A stretch of 41,395 bases of DNA from an uncultured Lachnospiraceae bacterium. GTDB taxonomy: Bacteria > Bacillota > Clostridia > Lachnospirales > Lachnospiraceae. Location: positions 1 to 41,395 of the forward strand of contig CALZIE010000007.1 of NCBI GenBank assembly GCA_945787565.1, given 5' to 3'. Under the pieces are notes generated by a model. It was not told the DNA's origin and made no database searches. It saw only the letters and a list, made by a program, of their open reading frames with translations. A program made the position numbers and the translations under genes. Positions 17,929 to 25,282 of the stretch are shown here, piece by piece; the stretch's first letter is position 1, and each line of letters begins with the position of its first letter.

Positions 17929-17999
17929 TATGTTGAAAATTCCAACAGACCGCAATTTTCGCGAGACGCTCTATTGTAATTTAACCCCTGCTAATTTTG

Positions 18000-19142
18000 T
18001 TATCGTGCACTATATGCACCATCTTTAATCTCAATGAATCTGGCTCCCTTATTCGGTTCTCCTTCTTTTGTGAAAGATACGGATCCGGTAATGCCATTCA
18101 CTGTGATCTGTGTCATCGCACTAATAATCTGTGCGCTGTCCGTTGTTCCTGCCTTCTCAAGAGCCGCCGCAATTACATATACGGAATCATAACCGTCTGC
18201 TGCGAACTGATCCGGAGTAGCAGAAAACTTCTCTTCGTACTTTTTAACGAAAGAGGATACGGCTTCATCTTCATCTGCTGCAAAGAACGGGCTTAAGAAG
18301 ATTGCACCTTCTGCTACGGATGGGTCTGTAAGCTGTGCTAAGACACCGTCCCATCCATCACTTCCTAAGTACGGAAGTGTAATACCAAGCTCTGCTGCCT
18401 GGGTTGTTATATAAGAAGCATCGTTATAATAAGCTGGAACAAAAATCACCTGTGCATCCGTTCCTTTAATCTTCGTTAACTGCGTATTAAAGTCATTTGC
18501 ACCATCTACAAACGCTTCGCATGCCACGATCTCTCCGCCATTTTTCTCTACTTCTTCTCTAAATGCCTCCATGATACCGGTGCTGTAATCACTGGAATTA
18601 TTGTAAATGATGGCAATCTTCTGATAGCCTAATTCATTTGCCAAATCTGCCATTGTTACTCCCTGTAATGGATCGGTAAAGCAAAGACGGAATCCGTTGT
18701 CATATTCCGTACATCCGCTTGCAGAACCGGAAGGCGTCAACATAAGTATGCCATCCTTATATGTACTTTCCTTTATAGCCAGACATGCATCCGATGTTAC
18801 ACATCCAATGATTGCTTCTGCTCCCCAGTCCATAACTGCATTATATGCTGTCAGAGCAATGTCTGGGCTTGCTTCATCATCCTCGAATTTTAGTTCCAAT
18901 GTCATCTGCTTGTCACCAACTTTTACACCGCCTGCTGCATTGATTTCCTCAATTGCAATATCAGCACCATTCTTAACAGAATTTCCATAAGAGGCTGCAC
19001 TGCCTGTCAGTGGTCCTAAGCCACCGATTTTAAAGGTATTGCTGTTCCCTGATGTTTCTTTTGTACCACATCCTGTCATGGATGCCACCATAAGGCTTAT
19101 AACACTAAGTAAGCTAATAACTCTTTTAAATCTCCTGCTCAT
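18000..19142 (-). CDS. livJ: Branched-chain amino acid ABC transporter substrate-binding lipoprotein
   Basis: This extracellular protein, anchored by a lipid, captures branched-chain amino acids for LivHMGF. The 380-residue precursor has a basic N-terminus, a hydrophobic signal segment and a lipobox ending at C25 (MTGC). The mature part begins with a FKIGGLGPLTGSAASYG motif typical of the type I periplasmic-binding fold (Peripla_BP_6). The start is at ATG 19142, 5 nt after GGAGGAGG; the longer frame upstream would put residues before the signal peptide. It has a consensus-like promoter and a structured leader upstream. Confidence 0.94.
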   Translation of the reverse strand: MSRRFKRVISLLSVISLMVASMTGCGTKETSGNSNTFKIGGLGPLTGSAASYGNSVKNGADIAIEEINAAGGVKVGDKQMTLELKFEDDEASPDIALTAYNAVMDWGAEAIIGCVTSDACLAIKESTYKDGILMLTPSGSASGCTEYDNGFRLCFTDPLQGVTMADLANELGYQKIAIIYNNSSDYSTGIMEAFREEVEKNGGEIVACEAFVDGANDFNTQLTKIKGTDAQVIFVPAYYNDASYITTQAAELGITLPYLGSDGWDGVLAQLTDPSVAEGAIFLSPFFAADEDEAVSSFVKKYEEKFSATPDQFAADGYDSVYVIAAALEKAGTTDSAQIISAMTQITVNGITGSVSFTKEGEPNKGARFIEIKDGAYSAR

Positions 19143-19235
19143 AACATCCTCCTCCTGTGATGATGAATCACCTAAGTACATATGGCATTTGCTTTTTAAC
19201 AGGCCCCCCCTCCTGTCTCAAAGCTTTTTTTATGT

Positions 19236-19328
19236 ATAACTATACCATTTCGACGTTTTACAACATTAAAGTATATAGTTATAAAATAAGGCGTTTTAAT
19301 AGATAATAATCTACAGAACGCCCTTATT
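19236..19328 (-). promoter_or_regulatory. Two stem-loops in the livJ leader
   Basis: Just after the expected start of the livJ transcript, 19285-19295 pairs with 19317-19328 with one bulged base, around an inner TAGAT/ATCTA stem, and is followed by a U-rich stretch. A second stem pairs 19236-19244 with 19274-19282. The first stem could act as an attenuator for livJ or simply end the upstream zinc-ribbon transcript. No T-box or known riboswitch motif was recognised. Confidence 0.5.
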
Positions 19329-19338
19329 CTTGCTAAAT

Positions 19339-19367
19339 ATAATACTATTCCTATTTTTGTTTGTCAA
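19339..19367 (-). promoter_or_regulatory. Promoter of livJ
   Basis: On the minus strand a perfect TTGACA (19362-19367) is followed after 17 nt by TATTAT (19339-19344). The expected start is near 19332, giving a livJ leader of about 190 nt. Confidence 0.7.
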
Positions 19368-19394
19368 CAGAAAAATATTATATTTGGATATTTT

Positions 19395-19700
19395 CTATCT
19401 GTCGTTTAGCTCTCCGCCGCATTTATCACAGTACTCCAGTCCTTGAAGTGTGATGCCTCCGCAGTCCGGACATATGATTTTTTCCGGCAGGATTTCCCGT
19501 TCAATCACTTCATATTCTTCCTCTTCCGTTTCTTCTTCGTCATAGGAAGTTTTATCCGGCTCTTTTTTTATAACCGTATCCGGCGCTTCGCCAATCGTAC
19601 CTTTATATGGCATGGTAAACTGCTCATATTTTCGATCCAGTTCCTTCGAATTTACCTGCTTTTTCGGAAATCTTCGTATGATTTTATTTATCAGCGTCAT
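19395..19700 (-). CDS. Small acidic protein with C-terminal zinc ribbon
   Basis: The 101-residue protein has a basic N-terminus, an acidic middle (a run of Glu and Asp with Tyr around residues 53-70), and a C-terminal zinc ribbon with CPDC and CDKC knuckles. It has no signal peptide or membrane segment. The family is not recognised. GAGGT stands 9 nt before the ATG, and the gene follows the TIM-barrel gene by 16 bp, so it is the last gene of that run. A role as an adaptor or metal-binding partner is only a guess. Confidence 0.75.
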   Translation of the reverse strand: MTLINKIIRRFPKKQVNSKELDRKYEQFTMPYKGTIGEAPDTVIKKEPDKTSYDEEETEEEEYEVIEREILPEKIICPDCGGITLQGLEYCDKCGGELNDR

Positions 19701-19716
19701 AGCTAGCTTACCTCTT

Positions 19717-20394
19717 TTATATAATGTATTTTTCCTGGCGATATTTATTCATCATTCCCTTAAATATGTCACCGTTTGTTGGTGGTGTAAAGGTAATTGC
19801 ATTTGCGCCTGCTGCAATCGTCTTTCGAATGCTGTCTTCTGTCGGCCCTCCTGTGGCGATGATTGGGACATGTGGATGCTCTTCTCTAATCTTCGCTACG
19901 ATATTAGCTGTATTTGCAGCACCTGATACATTGATGATATCGGCTCCCGCCTCAAGTCTTGCTTTAATGTCCGTCTTATCTGAGACAACAGTTATTACAA
20001 TCGGGATATCTACTTTCATTCGAAGCTTCTCAATTGTCTCATTCGAAGTAGGAGCGTTTAGCACGACTCCTACTGCTCCCTGAAATTCCGCATCTTCTGC
20101 TAAATTAATAACACGCTTTCCCGTCGTCGTACCTCCCCCTACTCCACAAAATACTGGTACATCGGAACAGCTTATGATGGAGTGGGTGATAATAGGCTGT
20201 GGCGTAAACGGGTACACTGCAATGACTGCATTGGCATTACAGTTTCTTATGATTGCAACATCAGTTGTAAAAACAAGTGACTTAATTAGCTTGCCAAAAA
20301 TACGGATCCCGCTTACCTCATTAACCACATCCGGAACCCGTATCATATGTTTTCTTAAATTCCCTTCAATTTCAGGGATATATTGTTCACTCAT
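19717..20394 (-). CDS. TIM-barrel protein of unknown function
   Basis: The 225-residue protein has the repeating strand-helix pattern of a (beta/alpha)8 barrel. Its C-terminal phosphate-binding-like motifs are GADIINVSGAA, VPIIATGGPTEDSIRK and AGANAITFTPPT. Such motifs occur in enzymes that bind phosphorylated ligands, but no family with a proven reaction is recognised. A GVGGGTTTG loop near the middle may also bind a ligand. The start is ATG 20394 behind AAGGAG with 8-nt spacing; the longer frame upstream lacks support. It lies 59 bp after the subtilase gene and 16 bp before the zinc-ribbon gene. Confidence 0.75.
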   Translation of the reverse strand: MSEQYIPEIEGNLRKHMIRVPDVVNEVSGIRIFGKLIKSLVFTTDVAIIRNCNANAVIAVYPFTPQPIITHSIISCSDVPVFCGVGGGTTTGKRVINLAEDAEFQGAVGVVLNAPTSNETIEKLRMKVDIPIVITVVSDKTDIKARLEAGADIINVSGAANTANIVAKIREEHPHVPIIATGGPTEDSIRKTIAAGANAITFTPPTNGDIFKGMMNKYRQEKYII

Positions 20395-20453
20395 AACTGT
20401 TTCTCCTTCTCGTTGCAAATTATTCTTGCTATCCATATCTAGCATTTTTGTTC

Positions 20454-22163
20454 CTATAGGGTGCTTCGAAGGCTGTCAAGTATACCATATGCATCTAATT
20501 TCCCGTATCCCCATTGTCTGTTTGGATACTGCATCTCACTCCGTTGTGCTCCTCGAATCATCAACTGCTTAATTTCATTCGTATCAATAAATGGCTGATT
20601 TCCATTCACCTTTCCCCATTCTAACAGAAGAGCTCCTACCCCTGCTGTATGGGCTGCCGCTATACTTGTGCCGCTTCTGACTCCAAACTGCCTTGTTAAA
20701 AGCGGACCATAGATATTCACCCCTGGTGCCGTGATATCCGGTTTCACCATACCCTTCCTTGTATATCCTCTTCCGGAATTAATATAGATACTATTATTGG
20801 TATGATTATAGGCTCCTGTCGTGATAATATTCGCTGTATTTCCAGGTCCTGTAATGGTGATGTCCGGATCGGGCCGTATAAAATACGTATCACTTCCAAT
20901 AAATTCACGAAGCGGAAGCCATAAATCAAATGGCCCACTAAAAGGAAGGTCTTTATAGATCCTAAGCCTCCATATTCCCGCCGATGGACTCTGAAATCGC
21001 ATAAAAATAAGCTCATCACCACTACGGATCTCGAGTACCCGGTAGTCTAAAAAAATTATTGTCTTCTCAAATAAAAATCGGATTATCTGGCTACTATTGA
21101 CTCGTGCCGGCACTCTCTCAATCAGCTCCCCGCTCGGAGAAAGAAATGCAATGGAATATTTACTTGGAGCACTAGCCCAAAACTCTAACGCAAATCCTTT
21201 TTCATTTTCACCCACCCGAAGTTCCACATCTTCATATTCTGTGGTTATACCCTGACCACGATAATGACCGCTGTTGTTCGACTCATTGCCTGTCGGAACT
21301 ACGAAGCAAGTAGCTGAAATATCCGCAAATCGACTTAGTATCTCATCTAAAATACTAGTGCCATTATGACCTCCAGAGTTTGTTCCGACTCCAATACATA
21401 CCACAAGAGGTCGTCTTGCTCTTTGTGCAGTCTCCACCAAATATTTGACTCCCATGACGATATCATTTTCCTGATATGCTAAAGCCTGATCCTGAATATA
21501 ATAAAAATTCTTCAGATATTGCTTTGCTGGCTTAAGTTTCACCATAATAATCTCAGACAGTGGCGCTACGCCTGTAAAATCGTTCTGTTCATCAATATTT
21601 CCAGCAGCAATCCCTGCCATGAAAGTTCCATGGCCATTTGTATCCGTAGATGGGACTATATCTAGAGGATTTTCTGCCTTAAGTGCTTCATTAATATCCT
21701 CTTTTGTATACTCACTTCCGTATTGGAATCCAGGGGGCAGATTGCCGGTCTGGATATTCTGATCCCATATGGAATAAATCCTTGTCGTCTGGTCTCCATA
21801 CTGAAATACCGGATTCTGATAATCAATACCGGTATCTACAAATCCAATCAGTACATCCTTCCCAAACAAATTAAGATACGGCTGCCTCCTAAGTCTTTTT
21901 ACTCCGATATTCTCCATATTGGTGCTGTCCATCAGCCCATAGCATTTTGGAAAAGTAGAATAACTTACATTAACATTATAATTCTGTATGATACTAAAAT
22001 CATTAATTCTTAAGTGCAAAATTGCATACTTGCTATTAATAATCTGAAGGCAGTGCGGATTATATCTATTGGTAATATCCTCTAGGTCCGTGTACTGTGC
22101 AAAAAAATCCGCTGTGTCTTCCGATACAATAATTTCTCTGCAGTTATTTTGCTCATCTGCCAT
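20454..22163 (-). CDS. S8 family (subtilisin-like) serine peptidase, Csp-like
   Basis: The 569-residue protein is a subtilase with a complete triad: D110 in GFVDTGID, H178 in NGHGTFMAG and S500 in RSGTSIAAAHTAG. Between His and Ser lies a long insert (about 300-440) rich in strands, like the jelly-roll domain of the clostridial Csp spore-germination proteases. There is no signal peptide, so it may act inside the cell or in the spore. GAGGG precedes the ATG by 4 nt. Its neighbours are the C39 peptidase upstream and the TIM-barrel gene downstream. A germination role is inferred from family resemblance only. Confidence 0.9.
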   Translation of the reverse strand: MADEQNNCREIIVSEDTADFFAQYTDLEDITNRYNPHCLQIINSKYAILHLRINDFSIIQNYNVNVSYSTFPKCYGLMDSTNMENIGVKRLRRQPYLNLFGKDVLIGFVDTGIDYQNPVFQYGDQTTRIYSIWDQNIQTGNLPPGFQYGSEYTKEDINEALKAENPLDIVPSTDTNGHGTFMAGIAAGNIDEQNDFTGVAPLSEIIMVKLKPAKQYLKNFYYIQDQALAYQENDIVMGVKYLVETAQRARRPLVVCIGVGTNSGGHNGTSILDEILSRFADISATCFVVPTGNESNNSGHYRGQGITTEYEDVELRVGENEKGFALEFWASAPSKYSIAFLSPSGELIERVPARVNSSQIIRFLFEKTIIFLDYRVLEIRSGDELIFMRFQSPSAGIWRLRIYKDLPFSGPFDLWLPLREFIGSDTYFIRPDPDITITGPGNTANIITTGAYNHTNNSIYINSGRGYTRKGMVKPDITAPGVNIYGPLLTRQFGVRSGTSIAAAHTAGVGALLLEWGKVNGNQPFIDTNEIKQLMIRGAQRSEMQYPNRQWGYGKLDAYGILDSLRSTL

Positions 22164-22225
22164 AATGCCCTCTGATAGGTTACTTATTCTATCTTATGCA
22201 TCTGTGCCTACTTTAGAAAAGATTT

Positions 22226-23152
22226 TTACTTCCAAATGATCCAAAACGGCCCGTTTGCATTGGCCCATGCTTTGGCTTCTGCGGTAATCGTTTCCACATC
22301 CCATTCCGTATTCGTATTCTCTTCACTGTTCGCATCTGCTACGAGAATTTTTCCTTCTTCCGTGATTCCTCTTAAAACGATGAAATGACCGCCGCTTGTG
22401 AAATGGCCTTTTCCCATTAGCGCTACAATAAGTTTACCTTCTGACAATGCTTCACTGATCTTTCCAGCTGCATCCGCATCATTCGCAACTCCTTCTGACT
22501 GTAGCCCGAATGCTTTCGCGCAGTCAGGAATCAAAGAGTGAAGAGATCCGCTCTGTGGATACCAGTAATTATTTTGAACAGCCCATGCACACATCTGTAT
22601 CGGGTCAATACTAATATCGGTAAGACTTGATACCACCATTGCCATGGAAGTAGGACCGCAAGCGTATTTCGCCATTGTATCCGTACTTGTGGCGTCGCCA
22701 TAATAAAGGTTGCCCCAACGGTCATCGGTCTGCATATAATAAATAACATCCACGGCGCCTGCACTTTTTATAAGCGTACCAGACTGAGTCATGGAAAGCG
22801 TCTCGATGTATTCTTCATCAATAGTACCTTGCTCTGCATTATACTTGCTTTCTCCATACGTACTGCTCTCGGTTTCCTCTTCTAATTCGGACGCATCTTC
22901 TTCCATCCTCATCGTCGGTTCCGGTATTGGTGTAGGCTCTTTGGTCGGTTCTACTGTCGGCACTGCTGTCGGCACCGGTGTCACCTGAATTGGCAGATTA
23001 GTCGGCGTCACAGTTGCCTGTGCCATATTCTGATAGTCATTAATTTCTTCTACTTTCTTTTGCTTGCCTACAAACCAGATCATAGTAAGTAAAAGAAGGC
23101 AGAATGCTTCTATTCCAATAACCCTAATTAACTTTTTAATTCTCTTATTCAT
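22226..23152 (-). CDS. Membrane-anchored C39-like cysteine peptidase
   Basis: The 308-residue protein has one N-terminal membrane helix (about 11-28), a Pro/Thr-rich linker (50-80), an acidic stretch, and a C-terminal papain-like domain of the peptidase C39_2 type. The likely catalytic residues are C165 in YACGPTSMAM, H256 in GGHFIVLRG, and D273 or N275 in VADANSEE. The catalytic domain is predicted to face outside. Such proteins may cut proteins or peptides at the cell surface; the substrate is unknown. GGGAG lies 7 nt before the ATG. It follows the clpX gene by 65 bp and precedes the S8 peptidase by 62 bp. Confidence 0.85.
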   Translation of the reverse strand: MNKRIKKLIRVIGIEAFCLLLLTMIWFVGKQKKVEEINDYQNMAQATVTPTNLPIQVTPVPTAVPTVEPTKEPTPIPEPTMRMEEDASELEEETESSTYGESKYNAEQGTIDEEYIETLSMTQSGTLIKSAGAVDVIYYMQTDDRWGNLYYGDATSTDTMAKYACGPTSMAMVVSSLTDISIDPIQMCAWAVQNNYWYPQSGSLHSLIPDCAKAFGLQSEGVANDADAAGKISEALSEGKLIVALMGKGHFTSGGHFIVLRGITEEGKILVADANSEENTNTEWDVETITAEAKAWANANGPFWIIWK

Positions 23153-23217
23153 CTACATGCTCCCTATGCGTGTTTTCCCCCACGATTAAGCCTCTGCTAT
23201 GGCGGGAACAAGTTTCC

Positions 23218-24621
23218 TTATGCCTGCTGATTATGCGTAATAAGAGATGGCTTGTTGATTCCTCTCATTTCAATCAGAGGTGCTCCCTTATGCTCAATAT
23301 AATCCCTTGTAATTGTTACCTTGCCGATATTCTCATCTTTTGGTATCTCAAACATAATATCTAACATAAATTCTTCAATAATGGCACGAAGTGCTCTTGC
23401 ACCCGTCTTTTTCTCCATTGCTTTTTCTGCAATAGCCTCTAATGCAGAATCATCAAAGCGAAGATCCACTTCATCTAATGCCAGTAGCTTTTGATACTGT
23501 CTGATAATTGCATTCTTTGGTTCACAAAGGATCTTCACTAACATCTCCTTTGTCAGACCTTCTAATGTAAAGACAATTGGAAGTCTTCCAAGGAATTCTG
23601 GAATCATGCCAAATTCCCGTAAATCTTCTACCGTTACTTTTTCTAATATCTTAGTATCGTTATCGTACTTATCTTTTAAATCTGCGCTAAAGCCAATGGA
23701 TGCGCTCTTATTCAAACGATTTTTAATAATCTTGTCTAAATCCGGGAAAGCACCTCCACAGATAAATAAGATATTCTTTGTATTCACTGTGGTAAGCGGA
23801 ACCATGGCATTCTTGCTTGTAGCACCTACCGGCACTTCCACATCACTGCCTTCTAATAACTTTAATAAGCCCTGCTGTACGCTTTCTCCGCTGACATCTC
23901 TGCTATTCGTATTACGCTTTTTCGCAATCTTATCGATTTCATCAATAAATACGATACCATGTTCTGCACGTTCCACATCATTATCCGCTGCAGCTAAGAG
24001 CTTACTAATTACACTTTCCACATCATCCCCAATGTATCCGGCTTCGGTAAGAGAAGTCGCATCGGTAATGGCTAGTGGTACATTTAAAAGTTTTGCTAAC
24101 GTCTTTACTAAGTAGGTCTTACCGCTTCCTGTCGGTCCGAGCATCAGCATATTGGATTTTTCGATTTCTACATCATCCTCAATTCTGCCAGCCACTCTCT
24201 TATAGTGATTATAAACAGCTACCGAAATCACCTTCTTGGCATAATCCTGCCCGATGATGAACTCATCTAACTCGCCCTTTATAATATGAGGTGCAGGAAT
24301 TTTCTTAATATCTAAGACTGACTCTTCCTGCTTTGCTTTCTCTTCTGTCTTTTTCTTTTTTAACTTCTGACTGTTTGGAATATCCTGCTGCATATTAAAT
24401 CCCATCATTGCTGGATTGAAGTTCATCATATCCCCATATGGAGCGCCATTCTTATTAATGGTATCGAATGTCTTCTGCATACAGTCTGCACAAATGCATA
24501 CATTACCTGGAAGATGTACCATTTTTCCTGCCTTGCTTTCCGGACGACGACAGATATAGCAGATATCCTCATAGTTATCCTTATCATCTTTATCTATATG
24601 ATCCTTATAATTCTCACTCAT
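23218..24621 (-). CDS. clpX: ClpX-type AAA+ unfoldase, divergent paralogue
   Basis: This ATPase unfolds proteins and normally feeds them to ClpP. The 467-residue protein has an N-terminal zinc finger (C21, C24, C44, C47), Walker A GPTGSGKT (162-169), pore loop GYIG (195-198, usually GYVG), Walker B IVFIDEID, the ClpP-docking IGF tripeptide (309-311), the arginine finger region EFLGR (R346) and sensor 2 GAR (407-409). The RKH loop of typical ClpX is absent: residues 264-275 read PVGATSKNAMVP where others have a GGRKH loop. A long charged linker (82-108) joins zinc finger and ATPase. No clpP or tig is adjacent, so this is probably not the main ClpX. Confidence 0.9.
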   Translation of the reverse strand: MSENYKDHIDKDDKDNYEDICYICRRPESKAGKMVHLPGNVCICADCMQKTFDTINKNGAPYGDMMNFNPAMMGFNMQQDIPNSQKLKKKKTEEKAKQEESVLDIKKIPAPHIIKGELDEFIIGQDYAKKVISVAVYNHYKRVAGRIEDDVEIEKSNMLMLGPTGSGKTYLVKTLAKLLNVPLAITDATSLTEAGYIGDDVESVISKLLAAADNDVERAEHGIVFIDEIDKIAKKRNTNSRDVSGESVQQGLLKLLEGSDVEVPVGATSKNAMVPLTTVNTKNILFICGGAFPDLDKIIKNRLNKSASIGFSADLKDKYDNDTKILEKVTVEDLREFGMIPEFLGRLPIVFTLEGLTKEMLVKILCEPKNAIIRQYQKLLALDEVDLRFDDSALEAIAEKAMEKKTGARALRAIIEEFMLDIMFEIPKDENIGKVTITRDYIEHKGAPLIEMRGINKPSLITHNQQA

Positions 24622-24636
24622 TTAACTTCCTCCCAT

Positions 24637-24648
24637 ATACGGTCGTAT
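24637..24648 (-). promoter_or_regulatory. Palindrome in the clpX 5' leader
   Basis: ATACGGTCGTAT has 5-bp arms around two bases. It lies between the expected transcription start and the ribosome binding site of the clpX gene. It could be a small hairpin or an operator; no regulator is identified. Confidence 0.3.
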
Positions 24649-24666
24649 CACTCTTAGCTTGTCCTT

Positions 24667-24695
24667 ATTATATCCCACATAAAAGTCAAGAACAA
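24667..24695 (-). promoter_or_regulatory. Promoter of the clpX paralogue
   Basis: On the minus strand TATAAT (24667-24672) lies 17 nt after TTGTTC (24690-24695). A TTGACT closer by has too short a spacer. Expected start is near 24660, so clpX can be expressed apart from the upstream zinc-ribbon gene. Confidence 0.6.
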
Positions 24696-24727
24696 GTCAT
24701 AATACTCTTAAGATTTCCTTATTATCT

Positions 24728-25123
24728 CTAGCTTTTCTTAACAAACTCAGTTGCACATTTTGGACAACGTATGCTGATTTTTCCTTTTCCCCTTGGCACA
24801 CGTATCTTCTGACCACAACTTGGGCATTTATAGATGTGATGTGTCTTTTCCTGATTCATGCGGTATTTGACTTTGTCAAACTGGTATTTGATCTTATTTA
24901 GTAAACCTAAATACCTCTGATTTTCATTGTATCTTGCATTTAGATTTTTCGAAAACACTCTGCTATAGCCATAAACAAGCAGCAATACTGCCACTAAATC
25001 AAGCACACTGCTTCCTAGCAACATAGAAAAGATCAGGCACACGCATGATACGATTACAATATCTTTTGACAGTTTGTCTACTCCATATCTGCCCATCATA
25101 AATCTCTGTAATTTTTCTCTCAT
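24728..25123 (-). CDS. Membrane protein with C-terminal zinc ribbon
   Basis: The 131-residue protein has two adjacent hydrophobic segments (about 22-37 and 39-55), a basic middle and a C-terminal zinc ribbon with CPSC (about 99-102) and CPKC (about 119-122). The ribbon would face the cytoplasm. The family is seen in Lachnospiraceae, but no function is known. AAAGGA precedes the ATG at 25123. It lies upstream of clpX on the same strand with 106 bp between, including the clpX promoter. Confidence 0.78.
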   Translation of the reverse strand: MREKLQRFMMGRYGVDKLSKDIVIVSCVCLIFSMLLGSSVLDLVAVLLLVYGYSRVFSKNLNARYNENQRYLGLLNKIKYQFDKVKYRMNQEKTHHIYKCPSCGQKIRVPRGKGKISIRCPKCATEFVKKS

Positions 25124-25235
25124 CTTGCTAAATCCTTTCCTTCCATCATAATCATATATCTAAACTTAGCACAATTGTATTCTTTCAATGTGATTTTTTC
25201 AACTAAATTTTCTGTTCCAATTCTAAACAAATCAT

Positions 25236-25276
25236 AAAGAGGCCATCCTGCTATCGATAAGCAGAATGACCTCTTT
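25236..25276. terminator. Bidirectional-type terminator after the sugar transferase gene
   Basis: Positions 25236-25251 pair with 25261-25276 (16 bp, two G-U pairs on the minus strand) around a 9-nt loop. Read on the minus strand the stem begins 6 bp downstream of the stop codon of the sugar transferase gene at 25283 and ends in a short T stretch. On the plus strand a TTTT tail follows. Confidence 0.7.
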
Positions 25277-25282
25277 TCTGTG

